Source: Pycnococcus provasolii | Taxonomy: Eukaryota > Chlorophyta > Pseudoscourfieldiophyceae > Pseudoscourfieldiales > Pycnococcaceae | DNA length: 64,000 bases | Reading direction: 5' to 3' | Assembly (NCBI GenBank): GCA_938743325.2 | Contig: OW568883.1 | Span: 558,001-622,000 of the forward strand | Part shown: piece by piece, positions 9,944 through 18,331 of the stretch | How positions within the stretch are numbered: the first letter of the stretch is position 1 | Layout: each line of letters opens with the position of its first letter | The notes under the pieces: model-generated | The model's database searches: none | Told to the model about the DNA's origin: nothing | The model's input: the letters and a program-made list of their open reading frames with translations, nothing else | Made by a program: the position numbers and the translations under genes

Positions 9944-11068
9944 TCACAGGTCTTCTTTCGACGACGCAGACGACGATGCATCGTCATCATCAGCTTCCTC
10001 CTCGTCTGCATCCTCCGTCATCGCCAGCACCTCGTCAAGACTTGGCAGCGTGACATTCGTCGTGTTCGTCGCGTTCGTCGCATTCACGGCGCCATCTAGT
10101 GTCGCGTTGACCGCACCATCCGTTGCGTTGGTTCCGTTCGTGGCGTTGGTGATGGCAAGTTTTGGGTCGTGAAGTTTGAGGTAATCGAGAAGGTCCTTGT
10201 TCATCTGCTTGGTGGCGTCGCGCACCTGTCCCGCCGACGGTCCGTTGGTGGAGAGGAGGAAAATCACCGCACCGGAGAACGCCCAGGCCACTCCGCGCGT
10301 GGGTATGCTCGGTTTCCCCGGCGGACTCTTTCCGTCGATGCCCATGTCGAACGCGATGAGCGGCTTGAATGTGTCCAAGAACGGTATCGTTTCGTCGAGC
10401 AGGTTGGGGAAGATCCAGAGGTGCCATCCGACCGTCATCCAGAAGAATGCGAAGACGAGTCCTCGTATGATGAGCGTTCCAAGTAGGAGTATGAGCATCG
10501 AGAGCGAAAGGTACAGCACGGTAAGTTTGACTCGGTACGGCGCGACGGGGAAGAGGCACATCATGATTGTTGCCACGACGACGAGTCCCGAGAGGAGGTA
10601 GAGTCGCAGCTGGTTTGTGGGCAGGTCGTAGTTCCAGACGTAGAATCCGTCGTACCTGAACTCTCGCGGGTTGTCCGCGACGACGACTTTGCGCGGGAAC
10701 TTGACTAGCTTTTTCCGCCCTGGTCTTGGTTTCTTGTACATGCGTTCGACTTGGTAGAAGTACCTGCTGTTGACTAGGCGTTGGCACATCGCCATGATTT
10801 TCTCGTTGGAGTACGCAGCGTTATTGTCGCCACTGGCTGAGTCTCCTCCTAAGATGGACGGCATTCCGTGAGCTGCTGGTACGGCTGGGTTATTTCGTAG
10901 GAAACGCACAAGGTCCTTTCCCCTGAACATGGAGATGCGTTCGTTCTGCAGGATGGCATCCCTGCAGTCGATCCCTAATTTTTCATCCGTCGACGTGCGT
11001 ATCGCCGTGCAGAAGCTCTTAGGAGGAGGTTCACTATTAGAGGAAGTCGTCTCCTCAGAGGACGACAT
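9944..11068 (-). CDS. SEC62: ER protein translocation subunit SEC62
   Basis: 374 residues from the ATG at 11068 (MSSSEETTSS). The frame is open up to an ATG at 11272, but that stretch is low-complexity and probably leader. The protein follows the Sec62 pattern: FRGKDLVRFLRNNPAV, then YFYQVERMYKKPRPGRKK, then YDGFYVWNYDLP before two hydrophobic segments (LYLLSGLVVVATIMMCLFPV and a second long one), then the conserved FPNLLDE and FLDTFKPL. Sec62 partners with Sec61 and Sec63 for post-translational import into the ER. The C-terminal tail is unusual: a run of NAT, NGT and NTT sequons followed by an acidic Glu/Asp/Ser end. The acidic end could serve as the Sec63 or LC3-type interaction tail seen in other Sec62 proteins, but this is inference. 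Confidence 0.88.
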   Translation of the reverse strand: MSSSEETTSSNSEPPPKSFCTAIRTSTDEKLGIDCRDAILQNERISMFRGKDLVRFLRNNPAVPAAHGMPSILGGDSASGDNNAAYSNEKIMAMCQRLVNSRYFYQVERMYKKPRPGRKKLVKFPRKVVVADNPREFRYDGFYVWNYDLPTNQLRLYLLSGLVVVATIMMCLFPVAPYRVKLTVLYLSLSMLILLLGTLIIRGLVFAFFWMTVGWHLWIFPNLLDETIPFLDTFKPLIAFDMGIDGKSPPGKPSIPTRGVAWAFSGAVIFLLSTNGPSAGQVRDATKQMNKDLLDYLKLHDPKLAITNATNGTNATDGAVNATLDGAVNATNATNTTNVTLPSLDEVLAMTEDADEEEADDDDASSSASSKEDL

Positions 11069-11272
11069 GGATCCAACCAGATGCGATCGGCGGAATGCTA
11101 TCCCAGAGGCGGCTGGGCTGGGCGAGAAGGCGAGGGAGGGGGCGACTGGAGTTTGGAGGGGGGGGGAGGAAGGCTCCTGAGGGTGGAGAGGAGGGAGGGC
11201 TCCATTTCCTGAGGCTCCCCCTTCGCCTTCCAGGCTTCCAGCAACTTCCTTTCCCCGATGCCCGAGGGACAA

Positions 11273-11864
11273 CGCACAGCGCCCTGGAAAGGAACACCTA
11301 TGGTTAACCCCTAACCTTATATGCCATGAACCTAACCCCTAAACCTCACCCCTAACCTTGTGCCATGAACCTAACCCCTAATCCTAACCCCTAAAGTCAC
11401 CTCCGAACTGGCTGGGTGAGAACTGAGAAGGCAGTTCTCCCGGACCTCGGAGGAGCAGCCGGGGGACCATAGATAGGGGGGAGTGGCCTTGGGGGGGGGG
11501 GATCCGCTCTTGGTCTGCTCTTCCTTCTTTTGTCCGAGTTCTTTTGTCCGGCTGGCCCCCCTGGGAATTCAAATTTCCCGGGACCCGTCTGCCCGACCCC
11601 TCTGCGACCCGGACCCGACCAGCCTGCTTTGTGCTTTGTTGTGTTTCTTGGCCTGGGCACACACACACACACTTTTAACTTTTGCACGGCTTTTATTGTC
11701 ATTCTCATTCTGCGGCATTCATTGGCAGTAGTACTAGCCGCTTTGCTTTTCCTTGTTTGGATTCAAGTGAGTGCAGCTTTATTGTTCTTGTCATTGGCAG
11801 AATTCTCAACTCTTCGCTCAATTCGGTTCATTTCATTTGCCTCTTCCTCTTCCTCTCAAGGTCG
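11273..11864. promoter_or_regulatory. divergent upstream region of SEC62 and CAP-H2
   Basis: It contains the CCCCTAA repeats at 11305-11395, an 11-base G run at 11491-11501, a CA dinucleotide run near 11658-11671, and the palindrome TAGTACTA at 11729-11736, about 130 bases upstream of the CAP-H2 ATG. A possible 5'UTR splice acceptor (CTTCCTCTCAAG) lies a few bases before that ATG. Confidence 0.5.
11305..11395. repeat. degenerate telomere-like repeat (TAACCCCTAA units)
   Basis: TAACCCCTAA occurs three times, separated by a repeated spacer reading roughly CCTT(n)TGCCATGAACC, with CACCCCTAACC and CCTAACCCCTAA variants between. Two spacer copies share GCCATGAACCTAACCCCTAA exactly. It lies between divergent genes and resembles the AACCCTAA-type promoter boxes of plants. 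Confidence 0.7.
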
Positions 11865-13976
11865 ATGTCGTCCCTGAAGATGGGTCATCCTCCTCTTGTG
11901 GATTCTTGTGGGCCTACGCCTGTCGTGAAAGCTATTCGACGCTCGCTGTCTCGGGACATGGCGGCCGTTAAAAAAGACAAGGCACTGGCATCCGCGTCTG
12001 GACAAACCTCTGCGTCATCATCCTCGTCATCGTGGCTCGCGTTCATGGCGCCCATCAAGGACCTCGCGGAGAACTGGAACATCGATATCGCGCACGACCT
12101 CGAAGACTACCTCGACCAGGTGGCGGCTATGAACTTCGAGTTTGTCGTCGACGAAAACGACAACCCCGTCATGGCGCTTGACGCAAAAAACAACGAAGAA
12201 GAAGCCACAGAAGCGGAAAACAAGAAAGTCATGAACTTCGCGCAGGCAGCCATGGTCATACAAGGCTCCGCGTGCGTGTACTCCAAGAAAGTCGAGTACC
12301 TGCACGGACTCGTGTACGCGACGCTGTCGCACATCACAGACACGCAGCGCGAGGCGCTGGCGGCGGCGAGGCGCAGGAATAAAGGGGGCGGGGACGGCGA
12401 CGAAGACGACGAAGACGACCTCCTCGACTTTGACGACGACGAGGACGTCTTCTTGAACCTCGACGACGTCATCAAGGAGGCGACGAACATTGACATGGAA
12501 GAAGACGACGACGGCGGCGGCGACGAAAATCTCGCAGAAGAAGGCGGCGAAGAGAAAGGTTCAAAACTGCTGCAGCAAATGAATCGCGCGCCGCTCGTCG
12601 ACGCGCTACGCGAGGGTGTCGGCAACGAACTCGCCAGTGACAACCAGAGCTTCAAGGTGGCTTCGTGCGCGCTGCACGCGTCGGGCGCACTGCTCTTGGA
12701 TGTGAACGAAGCTTCGAGGTACGGCGACAACCTCCAGATGGATGCGATGCAGGACGAAGACGATGGCGGCATTCCTTTCGGGGGAGGATTCGACGACGAC
12801 GACGACGACGACTTCGTCGACGATGCGGCACCCATGCCCATGGCGGACGAAGATGAAGTGCATGGTGCTGTGGCACCACCCACGAACGGCGGTGACGAAC
12901 AGCGTGCAGAGGAGGAGGAGGAGGAGGAGGAAGTGGATCCGTTCGAACGAGCAGATCCTCACGCTGAGAGCAACAAGCTTCGACTCTGCCCATTCCGTCG
13001 AGGGGCAAGGCCAAAGTTGCGAGCGACGTACGAGGCTCTCGTTGATGCGGAAGCACTACCCGCCGGAGAGAATGCCGACCAGGTTGAGCAGGAGCAGGAG
13101 GAGAAGGCGGCAGCTATTTGCGTATACAAGGCTCTGTGCGTCTGGCACGTGCGTCGCCATCTTGCGACCGTCGCGCGCAGATCAACAAGGCGGCATAGGC
13201 ACGCGGCATCGGCAGGCCCAGATGTGGTGTCGGTGAACGCGGCCCAGCAGGATGGTGGCGCCGCATCAGCACCTGGCTTCGACGACGACGACGACGCTTA
13301 TGTGCCACTCGGCGGAGGCGGCTTCGACGACGACGACGACGACGACGATGGCGGCTTCGGCGGCGGATATGGTGACGACGATTTCGACAACTTTGACGCA
13401 ATAGACGACGGCGCAGCTCCTGCGCACACGGCAGACGGCGAGCCGTGCTACGCCGACCTCGTTCGTCAGCACGTCTCAGCCCTCGTGGCCGCGGCTGCGG
13501 AGGAGGAGCGGCAATCGCAGATCGCGGCACGGGTGGCTGACTGGCGTAAGACTATGGAGGCGACGCTAGAGGCTGAGGACGAGACGTTCGACGTCGCCGC
13601 CACAGAAAGCGTCGTCCTGCAGCGACTTGAAGGAGCCGGAGGGGAGGAGGAGGTGGGTGAGAAACGCCCCGCACCAGGAGGAGGTGAGCTGCCCTTCGCA
13701 GAACTCGCGCGCGGTGCGGCGGCGAAGGAAGTTTGCCGTCTGTTTGCCGCAGTTCTGCAGCTGGCGGTGGACGGACGCGTGGAGCTGTCGCAGCATGACC
13801 AGGAGGTTGGGGACGGCGGCAACCGAACAGACGAGCGCGGTTTTGCGGTGGACTTTGCCGTCACGTCAAAGTCGGGTGCAGATCCTCCGCCAGAGCGGGA
13901 AGCGAAGGAGGCAAAGCGTGCACAGCAGCGCCCTGCACGCCAGCCGCTTCGTGCAAATGCGGCGTGGTTGTTTTGA
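11865..13976 (+). CDS. NCAPH2: condensin II complex subunit H2 (kleisin-beta)
   Basis: 703 residues from the ATG at 11865 (MSSLKMGHPP); the frame is open further 5' but that part looks like UTR. The N-terminal domain is diagnostic: FMAPIKDLAENWNIDIAHDL, LEDYLDQVAAMNFEF, then FAQAAMVIQGSACVYSKKVE and YLHGLVYATL. This is the CAP-H2 block that contacts the SMC2 neck. The middle is acidic, with runs of Asp encoded by GAC repeats. The C-terminus (ELPFAELARGAAAKEVCRLF, AAVLQLAVDGRVEL) fits the kleisin winged helix that binds SMC4. Condensin II shapes mitotic chromosomes and interphase territories. The protein is somewhat long for the family because of the acidic linkers. Confidence 0.9.
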   Translation: MSSLKMGHPPLVDSCGPTPVVKAIRRSLSRDMAAVKKDKALASASGQTSASSSSSSWLAFMAPIKDLAENWNIDIAHDLEDYLDQVAAMNFEFVVDENDNPVMALDAKNNEEEATEAENKKVMNFAQAAMVIQGSACVYSKKVEYLHGLVYATLSHITDTQREALAAARRRNKGGGDGDEDDEDDLLDFDDDEDVFLNLDDVIKEATNIDMEEDDDGGGDENLAEEGGEEKGSKLLQQMNRAPLVDALREGVGNELASDNQSFKVASCALHASGALLLDVNEASRYGDNLQMDAMQDEDDGGIPFGGGFDDDDDDDFVDDAAPMPMADEDEVHGAVAPPTNGGDEQRAEEEEEEEEVDPFERADPHAESNKLRLCPFRRGARPKLRATYEALVDAEALPAGENADQVEQEQEEKAAAICVYKALCVWHVRRHLATVARRSTRRHRHAASAGPDVVSVNAAQQDGGAASAPGFDDDDDAYVPLGGGGFDDDDDDDDGGFGGGYGDDDFDNFDAIDDGAAPAHTADGEPCYADLVRQHVSALVAAAAEEERQSQIAARVADWRKTMEATLEAEDETFDVAATESVVLQRLEGAGGEEEVGEKRPAPGGGELPFAELARGAAAKEVCRLFAAVLQLAVDGRVELSQHDQEVGDGGNRTDERGFAVDFAVTSKSGADPPPEREAKEAKRAQQRPARQPLRANAAWLF

Positions 13977-13992
13977 AATGTTTTGTGGTAAC

Positions 13993-14017
13993 CTAAGATC
14001 GCTCATTCAGTAATGGA
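13993..14017 (+). promoter_or_regulatory. 3' element shared with the esterase gene
   Basis: CTAAGATCGCTCATTC lies 16 bases after the CAP-H2 stop and is followed by AGTAATGGAG. The same 16 bases occur at 45167-45182, across the esterase stop codon, followed by TGTAACGGAA. The location suggests a 3'UTR or poly(A)-related element. Confidence 0.5.
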
Positions 14018-14217
14018 GTGATGTTCACTTCGTCCAACAGTCCTCCGATCACACCGTTCACATTCGTGAAACCATCCAGCCCATGCAATGGCGCCATTCC
14101 ATGGACGATGGTGGATTGGATGGTGTCGACTCTAGTCCTGATTCGACCTCATAGATACTTTTTGCGGAGTTATTGTACGTTTACATGAACAATACAAGAA
14201 GATTGCGAATTCCTTCA

Positions 14218-17200
14218 TCAACCAGGCAACTTGTATCCCATCATGTAGAATGTGAGAATGGCAATCAAACATGTCGCAAGCAACGCCCAAATAGCCTCGA
14301 CGATGTGACGAGGATGTAGTGCGTGGACGCACCACCGAGGAGGTATGCATCGTCGCATGGAAGGAGATAGTGACGACGACGATTCGACTTTCCTAGCGGC
14401 GGCGGCGGCGGCGGAGTTGTCGAAGAATACCTCCAGCTCACGAAGCACACTGTGCCACGAAATGCCTGAGGCGTCGTACGTCGCTGCACTACCTCCTCCG
14501 TTTGACTGAGAAGAAGAAGACGATGAAGGCGTTAACGTCAGATCCGTCGCCCGATTGTTTGCCTTCCAAGCTGTCGAACGAAGCTTGCTGAGCATGCGTT
14601 CCTCCTCGATTGACGGAACCGTGATGTGAGCCTCGTCACGATAGTGAGATGCATTTTCATGGTGCTCGTGATCCACGCGTACGATTGCCCACTGCGCACG
14701 ACGGCACAATTCAATCACCGCGAGAATGGTCACGGACAGTTGAGATGGTATGGCACCAGAGCTGAATGCAAAGCCCGGTACAATTGACAAGCTCCATGCC
14801 AATCTTCCCACGAGGTTAGACGCCAAGATCCACATGACGTAAGAACGACAGGCAAGTTTTGTGGCGAAAGCACGGCGCCATGAGCTGATGGCTGTAGGGG
14901 GAATGGATGTGCCAAGCAAACGAAACCCACGATCCCAGTCGATGTGAATGCGAAGATTATTGCAACGCTGCCGGACAATCTTCACCAGCTCCATATCAAC
15001 GAGCACATCCCACGCGTATGAGTACACGGTTGAGAGAATTAGACTCGAGAACCATGTGATACGAAACGGCGTCCAGTGAAGACGTGGACCTTCCACATGC
15101 CTGAAACCACCGAGCGCAGCCATCAAGATGGCAATGAGCGTCACCAGATACTTGCCAGCGTTGATTAAATGAAGGTGTGAGATTGATGACGGCGCATTGT
15201 TGTTGTGACTCGCAGAGGCAGGCAGCACCAATCCCGCTGCCCGTTCGACGTCTGCATCCAGAACGTGCGCGCCCTGAGATACGGCCGATACCAGGAGAAG
15301 CGGTGATGATAACGGTGATGATGACGAAATATCATTATCACCCGGATTTGGTGAAGAAGAATGCCGTCGACGTTGTTGAGTAGCACGAGATGGAAGTGTT
15401 GATGAGGCTCGAGAGCGCTGCATCCATTCGTCATCACGATAGCGCGTCAGGCACTGCGCCAATCTCCAGACGTATGGCAGTGCCGTAAAGATTGGCGGAC
15501 CGTATGTATTGAAGATCTTTGACACGCGGTAGTATGGTGGCTTTGTAGCAAAACTTAACGATGCCATCATTGTCGTCGATCCGACCACCATTCCGACGTC
15601 ATCGGCATGCCATCGCAGTCCGTTGTTGTGATGCTGAAGGGCAGCAAGGATAACAACCAGCACGGCGTACTGAACATCTTGCAACATGATTGCCATGCTA
15701 GTGAAGATGTCGGCAACGAAGTTCTCGCAGAATGAGATTGGCTTTCCGCCGCGAGGGACGCCGCCGCGCGTGAGAAGGAGCACGGGAGCAGCAGCGCATC
15801 GGCAAGTCACGCGAGCAAGCCAGAAGCGCGTCGATGGGTAGAGCACAAAAGGAGGAGCGACGAGCACGATGGAAAAGATGACGATCATTAGCATCGGATA
15901 CCAGTCGGCGGGAATGCAGAGATTCGCGGAGGTGATGTAGTGCGCGATCAGAGGCGGCACGCACAGAGATGTGTTCGTCATGCGAGTCAGAAGCCAGAGC
16001 ATGATGCTGCAAAGACATGTGGCGATTACGCCGAGAAAGATCTCCGCAGATCGCCGAACGCCAAGTTCTGTCTCCGGATCAATGTCGAGGAGATAGAAGT
16101 AGTTGACATTAATATGGCGCCACCGTTTGCACATCAAGCACCAACATCCTATCCATACGGCTGGAAGCAGCAAGAGGCGGAACAGTGGCCACGCGGACCA
16201 AAATTCCTTGCGCAGCGAGTGCGCATTGCTGACATAGATTCCACTCAGCCACACGAAGCTGATCGTCGATGCGACGATGAGTGCAATGAAAAAGCCTTTC
16301 AGCCAACTGTGGCGGCGCGCAAAGTCGAGAGGGTGACTAGGACGTGCATGAAGCGGTCGAAGCATCATCCCGCACGCGAGCCGGCCTGCGCTCGCAAGGC
16401 GCTGCTCACGACTACTGGCACCATTTTCGTGCCGTTCATCTTCCTGTTGCTGCTGGCATGGAAAAGCGCAAAGAACGAAATTTTCCGCGTAGGACCTTTC
16501 CAGGTTGCGAAGTGTACTTTCGACACGCGTGCGTGCTAAGCCATGCTTCGCAAAGGATGCGTCCCCAAATCGCGCTTGAGAGACCATCCGCCGTCGCTTT
16601 ATCATCACGTCGTCATCGTCTTCTTCTTCATCGTCGTCAGAGGCGACTAGATGGTGATGACGAGCAATCACATTGATGGCGCGATTAACGAAGTCTTCGT
16701 TCATCGAGCACAGAGCCTTAGCCTCCTGCGCAGCATGGTATACCAGTGCGTGCGTGCGCCGCGCACTTTCTACGAGTCGCGTGAGCGGCGACGTCGCGTG
16801 CCGACCCTCGCGCCATGATCGTGCTGGACTGCCGCTCAGCGGTGGAGGTGTCGCACGCTCGAGCTTAGCATGCAGATCGGCGAGTGCGGCAGAGCGTGGC
16901 AAAGTCTCGTGACTTGTGGTAGCAGTACCACCACCGGCAGTGGCGCCACCCTCGTCGTCACCGTCACTGTTTGCGGAGGAACCAAAGTAGTTGAGCAAAG
17001 ACTGAAACGACCCTGATCCCCTACCTACGAGCTGGCCAATGCGATTTCCTCCACCTACGGTGGAGGTGGAGATGGAGGAGGAGGAAGAGGGTAGACGCCG
17101 TGCGTGTTCGCGCATGGACATCACGTGCGATGTAGCATCGAGAAGTTCCCTTGCACACTCAGCAATCGCGCGCGTCTCAGCGTCGATCGCGAGCGACACG

Positions 17201-17589
17201 CGATCAATCTCTCTGGCAAGGGCAACATCTAAATCTTTTGCCACTTTCAACCTGAAGTACGATTCGTCATCAGCGTTGTCGACGTCGTCGCCAATCTGAG
17301 CATCAGCAGGAGGAGAAACATCAAGCTGTTTTGTTGTTGTTGTCGTCGTCGTTGTTGTTGTTGTTGTCTCGTGCTTCGATTGTTTCGTTGTCGTCGTTCG
17401 CATGATGACGCGGCTCAGAGTGTCAAAGTCAATAGCGCACGATGCGAGCAGCGAACGGCTGAATTTGCGCGCGGTGACAACAACACCATCCCAGCGCAAC
17501 AAGAGCTTTGGGACCACCACGCCGTGTTGTTGGTGTTGCTGCTGCTGCGTCACCTCTTGTCGGTGTTGTTGTACGTCCGCCGCCGCCAT
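14218..17589 (-). CDS. SPX-EXS phosphate exporter, XPR1/PHO1 family
   Basis: 1123 residues. The N-terminal third is a degenerate SPX-like region rich in Gln and Thr repeats, ending in DFVNRAINVIARHHH near residue 300, which resembles the last SPX helix. A membrane domain follows from about residue 430. The EXS domain lies near residues 695-980: YGPPIFTALPYVWRLAQCL and TRYRDD, GKYLVTLIAILMAAL, FSSLILSTVYSYAWDVLVDM, and RRAQWAIVRVDHEHHENASH. These are the conserved stretches of XPR1 and plant PHO1, which export phosphate under inositol-pyrophosphate control through SPX. The C-terminus ends with a further hydrophobic helix. The SPX part lacks the usual MKFGK-type start and has long low-complexity inserts, so inositol-phosphate binding is less certain than the EXS call. 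Confidence 0.88.
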   Translation of the reverse strand: MAAADVQQHRQEVTQQQQHQQHGVVVPKLLLRWDGVVVTARKFSRSLLASCAIDFDTLSRVIMRTTTTKQSKHETTTTTTTTTTTTKQLDVSPPADAQIGDDVDNADDESYFRLKVAKDLDVALAREIDRVSLAIDAETRAIAECARELLDATSHVMSMREHARRLPSSSSSISTSTVGGGNRIGQLVGRGSGSFQSLLNYFGSSANSDGDDEGGATAGGGTATTSHETLPRSAALADLHAKLERATPPPLSGSPARSWREGRHATSPLTRLVESARRTHALVYHAAQEAKALCSMNEDFVNRAINVIARHHHLVASDDDEEEDDDDVMIKRRRMVSQARFGDASFAKHGLARTRVESTLRNLERSYAENFVLCAFPCQQQQEDERHENGASSREQRLASAGRLACGMMLRPLHARPSHPLDFARRHSWLKGFFIALIVASTISFVWLSGIYVSNAHSLRKEFWSAWPLFRLLLLPAVWIGCWCLMCKRWRHINVNYFYLLDIDPETELGVRRSAEIFLGVIATCLCSIMLWLLTRMTNTSLCVPPLIAHYITSANLCIPADWYPMLMIVIFSIVLVAPPFVLYPSTRFWLARVTCRCAAAPVLLLTRGGVPRGGKPISFCENFVADIFTSMAIMLQDVQYAVLVVILAALQHHNNGLRWHADDVGMVVGSTTMMASLSFATKPPYYRVSKIFNTYGPPIFTALPYVWRLAQCLTRYRDDEWMQRSRASSTLPSRATQQRRRHSSSPNPGDNDISSSSPLSSPLLLVSAVSQGAHVLDADVERAAGLVLPASASHNNNAPSSISHLHLINAGKYLVTLIAILMAALGGFRHVEGPRLHWTPFRITWFSSLILSTVYSYAWDVLVDMELVKIVRQRCNNLRIHIDWDRGFRLLGTSIPPTAISSWRRAFATKLACRSYVMWILASNLVGRLAWSLSIVPGFAFSSGAIPSQLSVTILAVIELCRRAQWAIVRVDHEHHENASHYRDEAHITVPSIEEERMLSKLRSTAWKANNRATDLTLTPSSSSSSQSNGGGSAATYDASGISWHSVLRELEVFFDNSAAAAAARKVESSSSLSPSMRRCIPPRWCVHALHPRHIVEAIWALLATCLIAILTFYMMGYKLPG

Positions 17590-17775
17590 GGAAATTGTTT
17601 TTTAATTTGATTTTTGGCATGTGATGGCCAATTCAGCACAAACCACCAAAAATTAGACTGCAGCGGGAAAGATATTACTTTTATTTAACGCTGGAGGGGA
17701 TCCGTCGTAGGACAATGTCGGGGGTCGAGAATAACAATTCCACCCGCTTCGGGATCCCGGTCGACAAAACACGCA

Positions 17776-18269
17776 ATGGAGGTCCGCGGACCGCGGTGTG
17801 CACGCGTTGCGGGCGTTATGTTTCTTCCGGCAGACGTCGGAGTGCGAGGCCACCATAAGTTCTCCGTTTACAGGGATCTGCTTGTCGCTTTCATTGGCGC
17901 AAGTTCGCGGCATCGCGTCTGGGATGGACGTTGCAGCTTCACCTCGAAGAACGCACGCTCGCGCACCTTTGTGCCTGGGGAGAGGTGGAAGCACGTGAAG
18001 CTAGAGGCTGGCGAGGCCTTCGTTGCCAGCCGCCTTTGGTTTGCGAAGTTTTGGCACTTTGCCTCCGCATCCGAAGAAACGATCCGGATGATCGTGAGAA
18101 ACGGGAGTGAGTAGTTTTTTACTTGTTCAGTTGAGTGTTGTAATCAAACAAGAGTTGCGGACCTCCGAGCACTGCAGGATGGTGCAAAATCGCAGCGAAT
18201 GCGACGCGTCCACAAAGCGTGGTGCGGCTAAGGCGTGATACGAAAACGAGACGGCTACGCATTCACTGA
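17776..18269 (+). CDS. small basic protein of unknown function, probable two-exon gene
   Basis: One exon alone reads 112 residues to a TAG at 18114. That stop lies inside a consensus donor, GTGAGT at 18107. Splicing 17776-18106 to 18178-18269 across a 71-base GT...CAG intron keeps the frame and gives 140 residues. The protein is basic, with a Trp/Phe-rich middle (WKHVKLEAGEAFVASRLWF) and an Arg-rich tail (VVRLRRDTKTRRLRIH). Codon use is like that of the neighbouring genes. I do not recognise a family and see no signal peptide or membrane helix. It is divergent from the phosphate exporter and converges on the bZIP-like gene. An unrecognised upstream exon is possible. Confidence 0.42.
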
Positions 18270-18331
18270 ATATGTAGTAATGATAGTAAAGTACATTCCA
18301 TTACTGATTGAATATACACATTGATTAAAGC

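Noticed and set aside
12790-12830. GAC tandem runs as regulatory repeats
   Set aside because: They lie in frame and encode acidic Asp tracts in CAP-H2; similar runs elsewhere are also coding.
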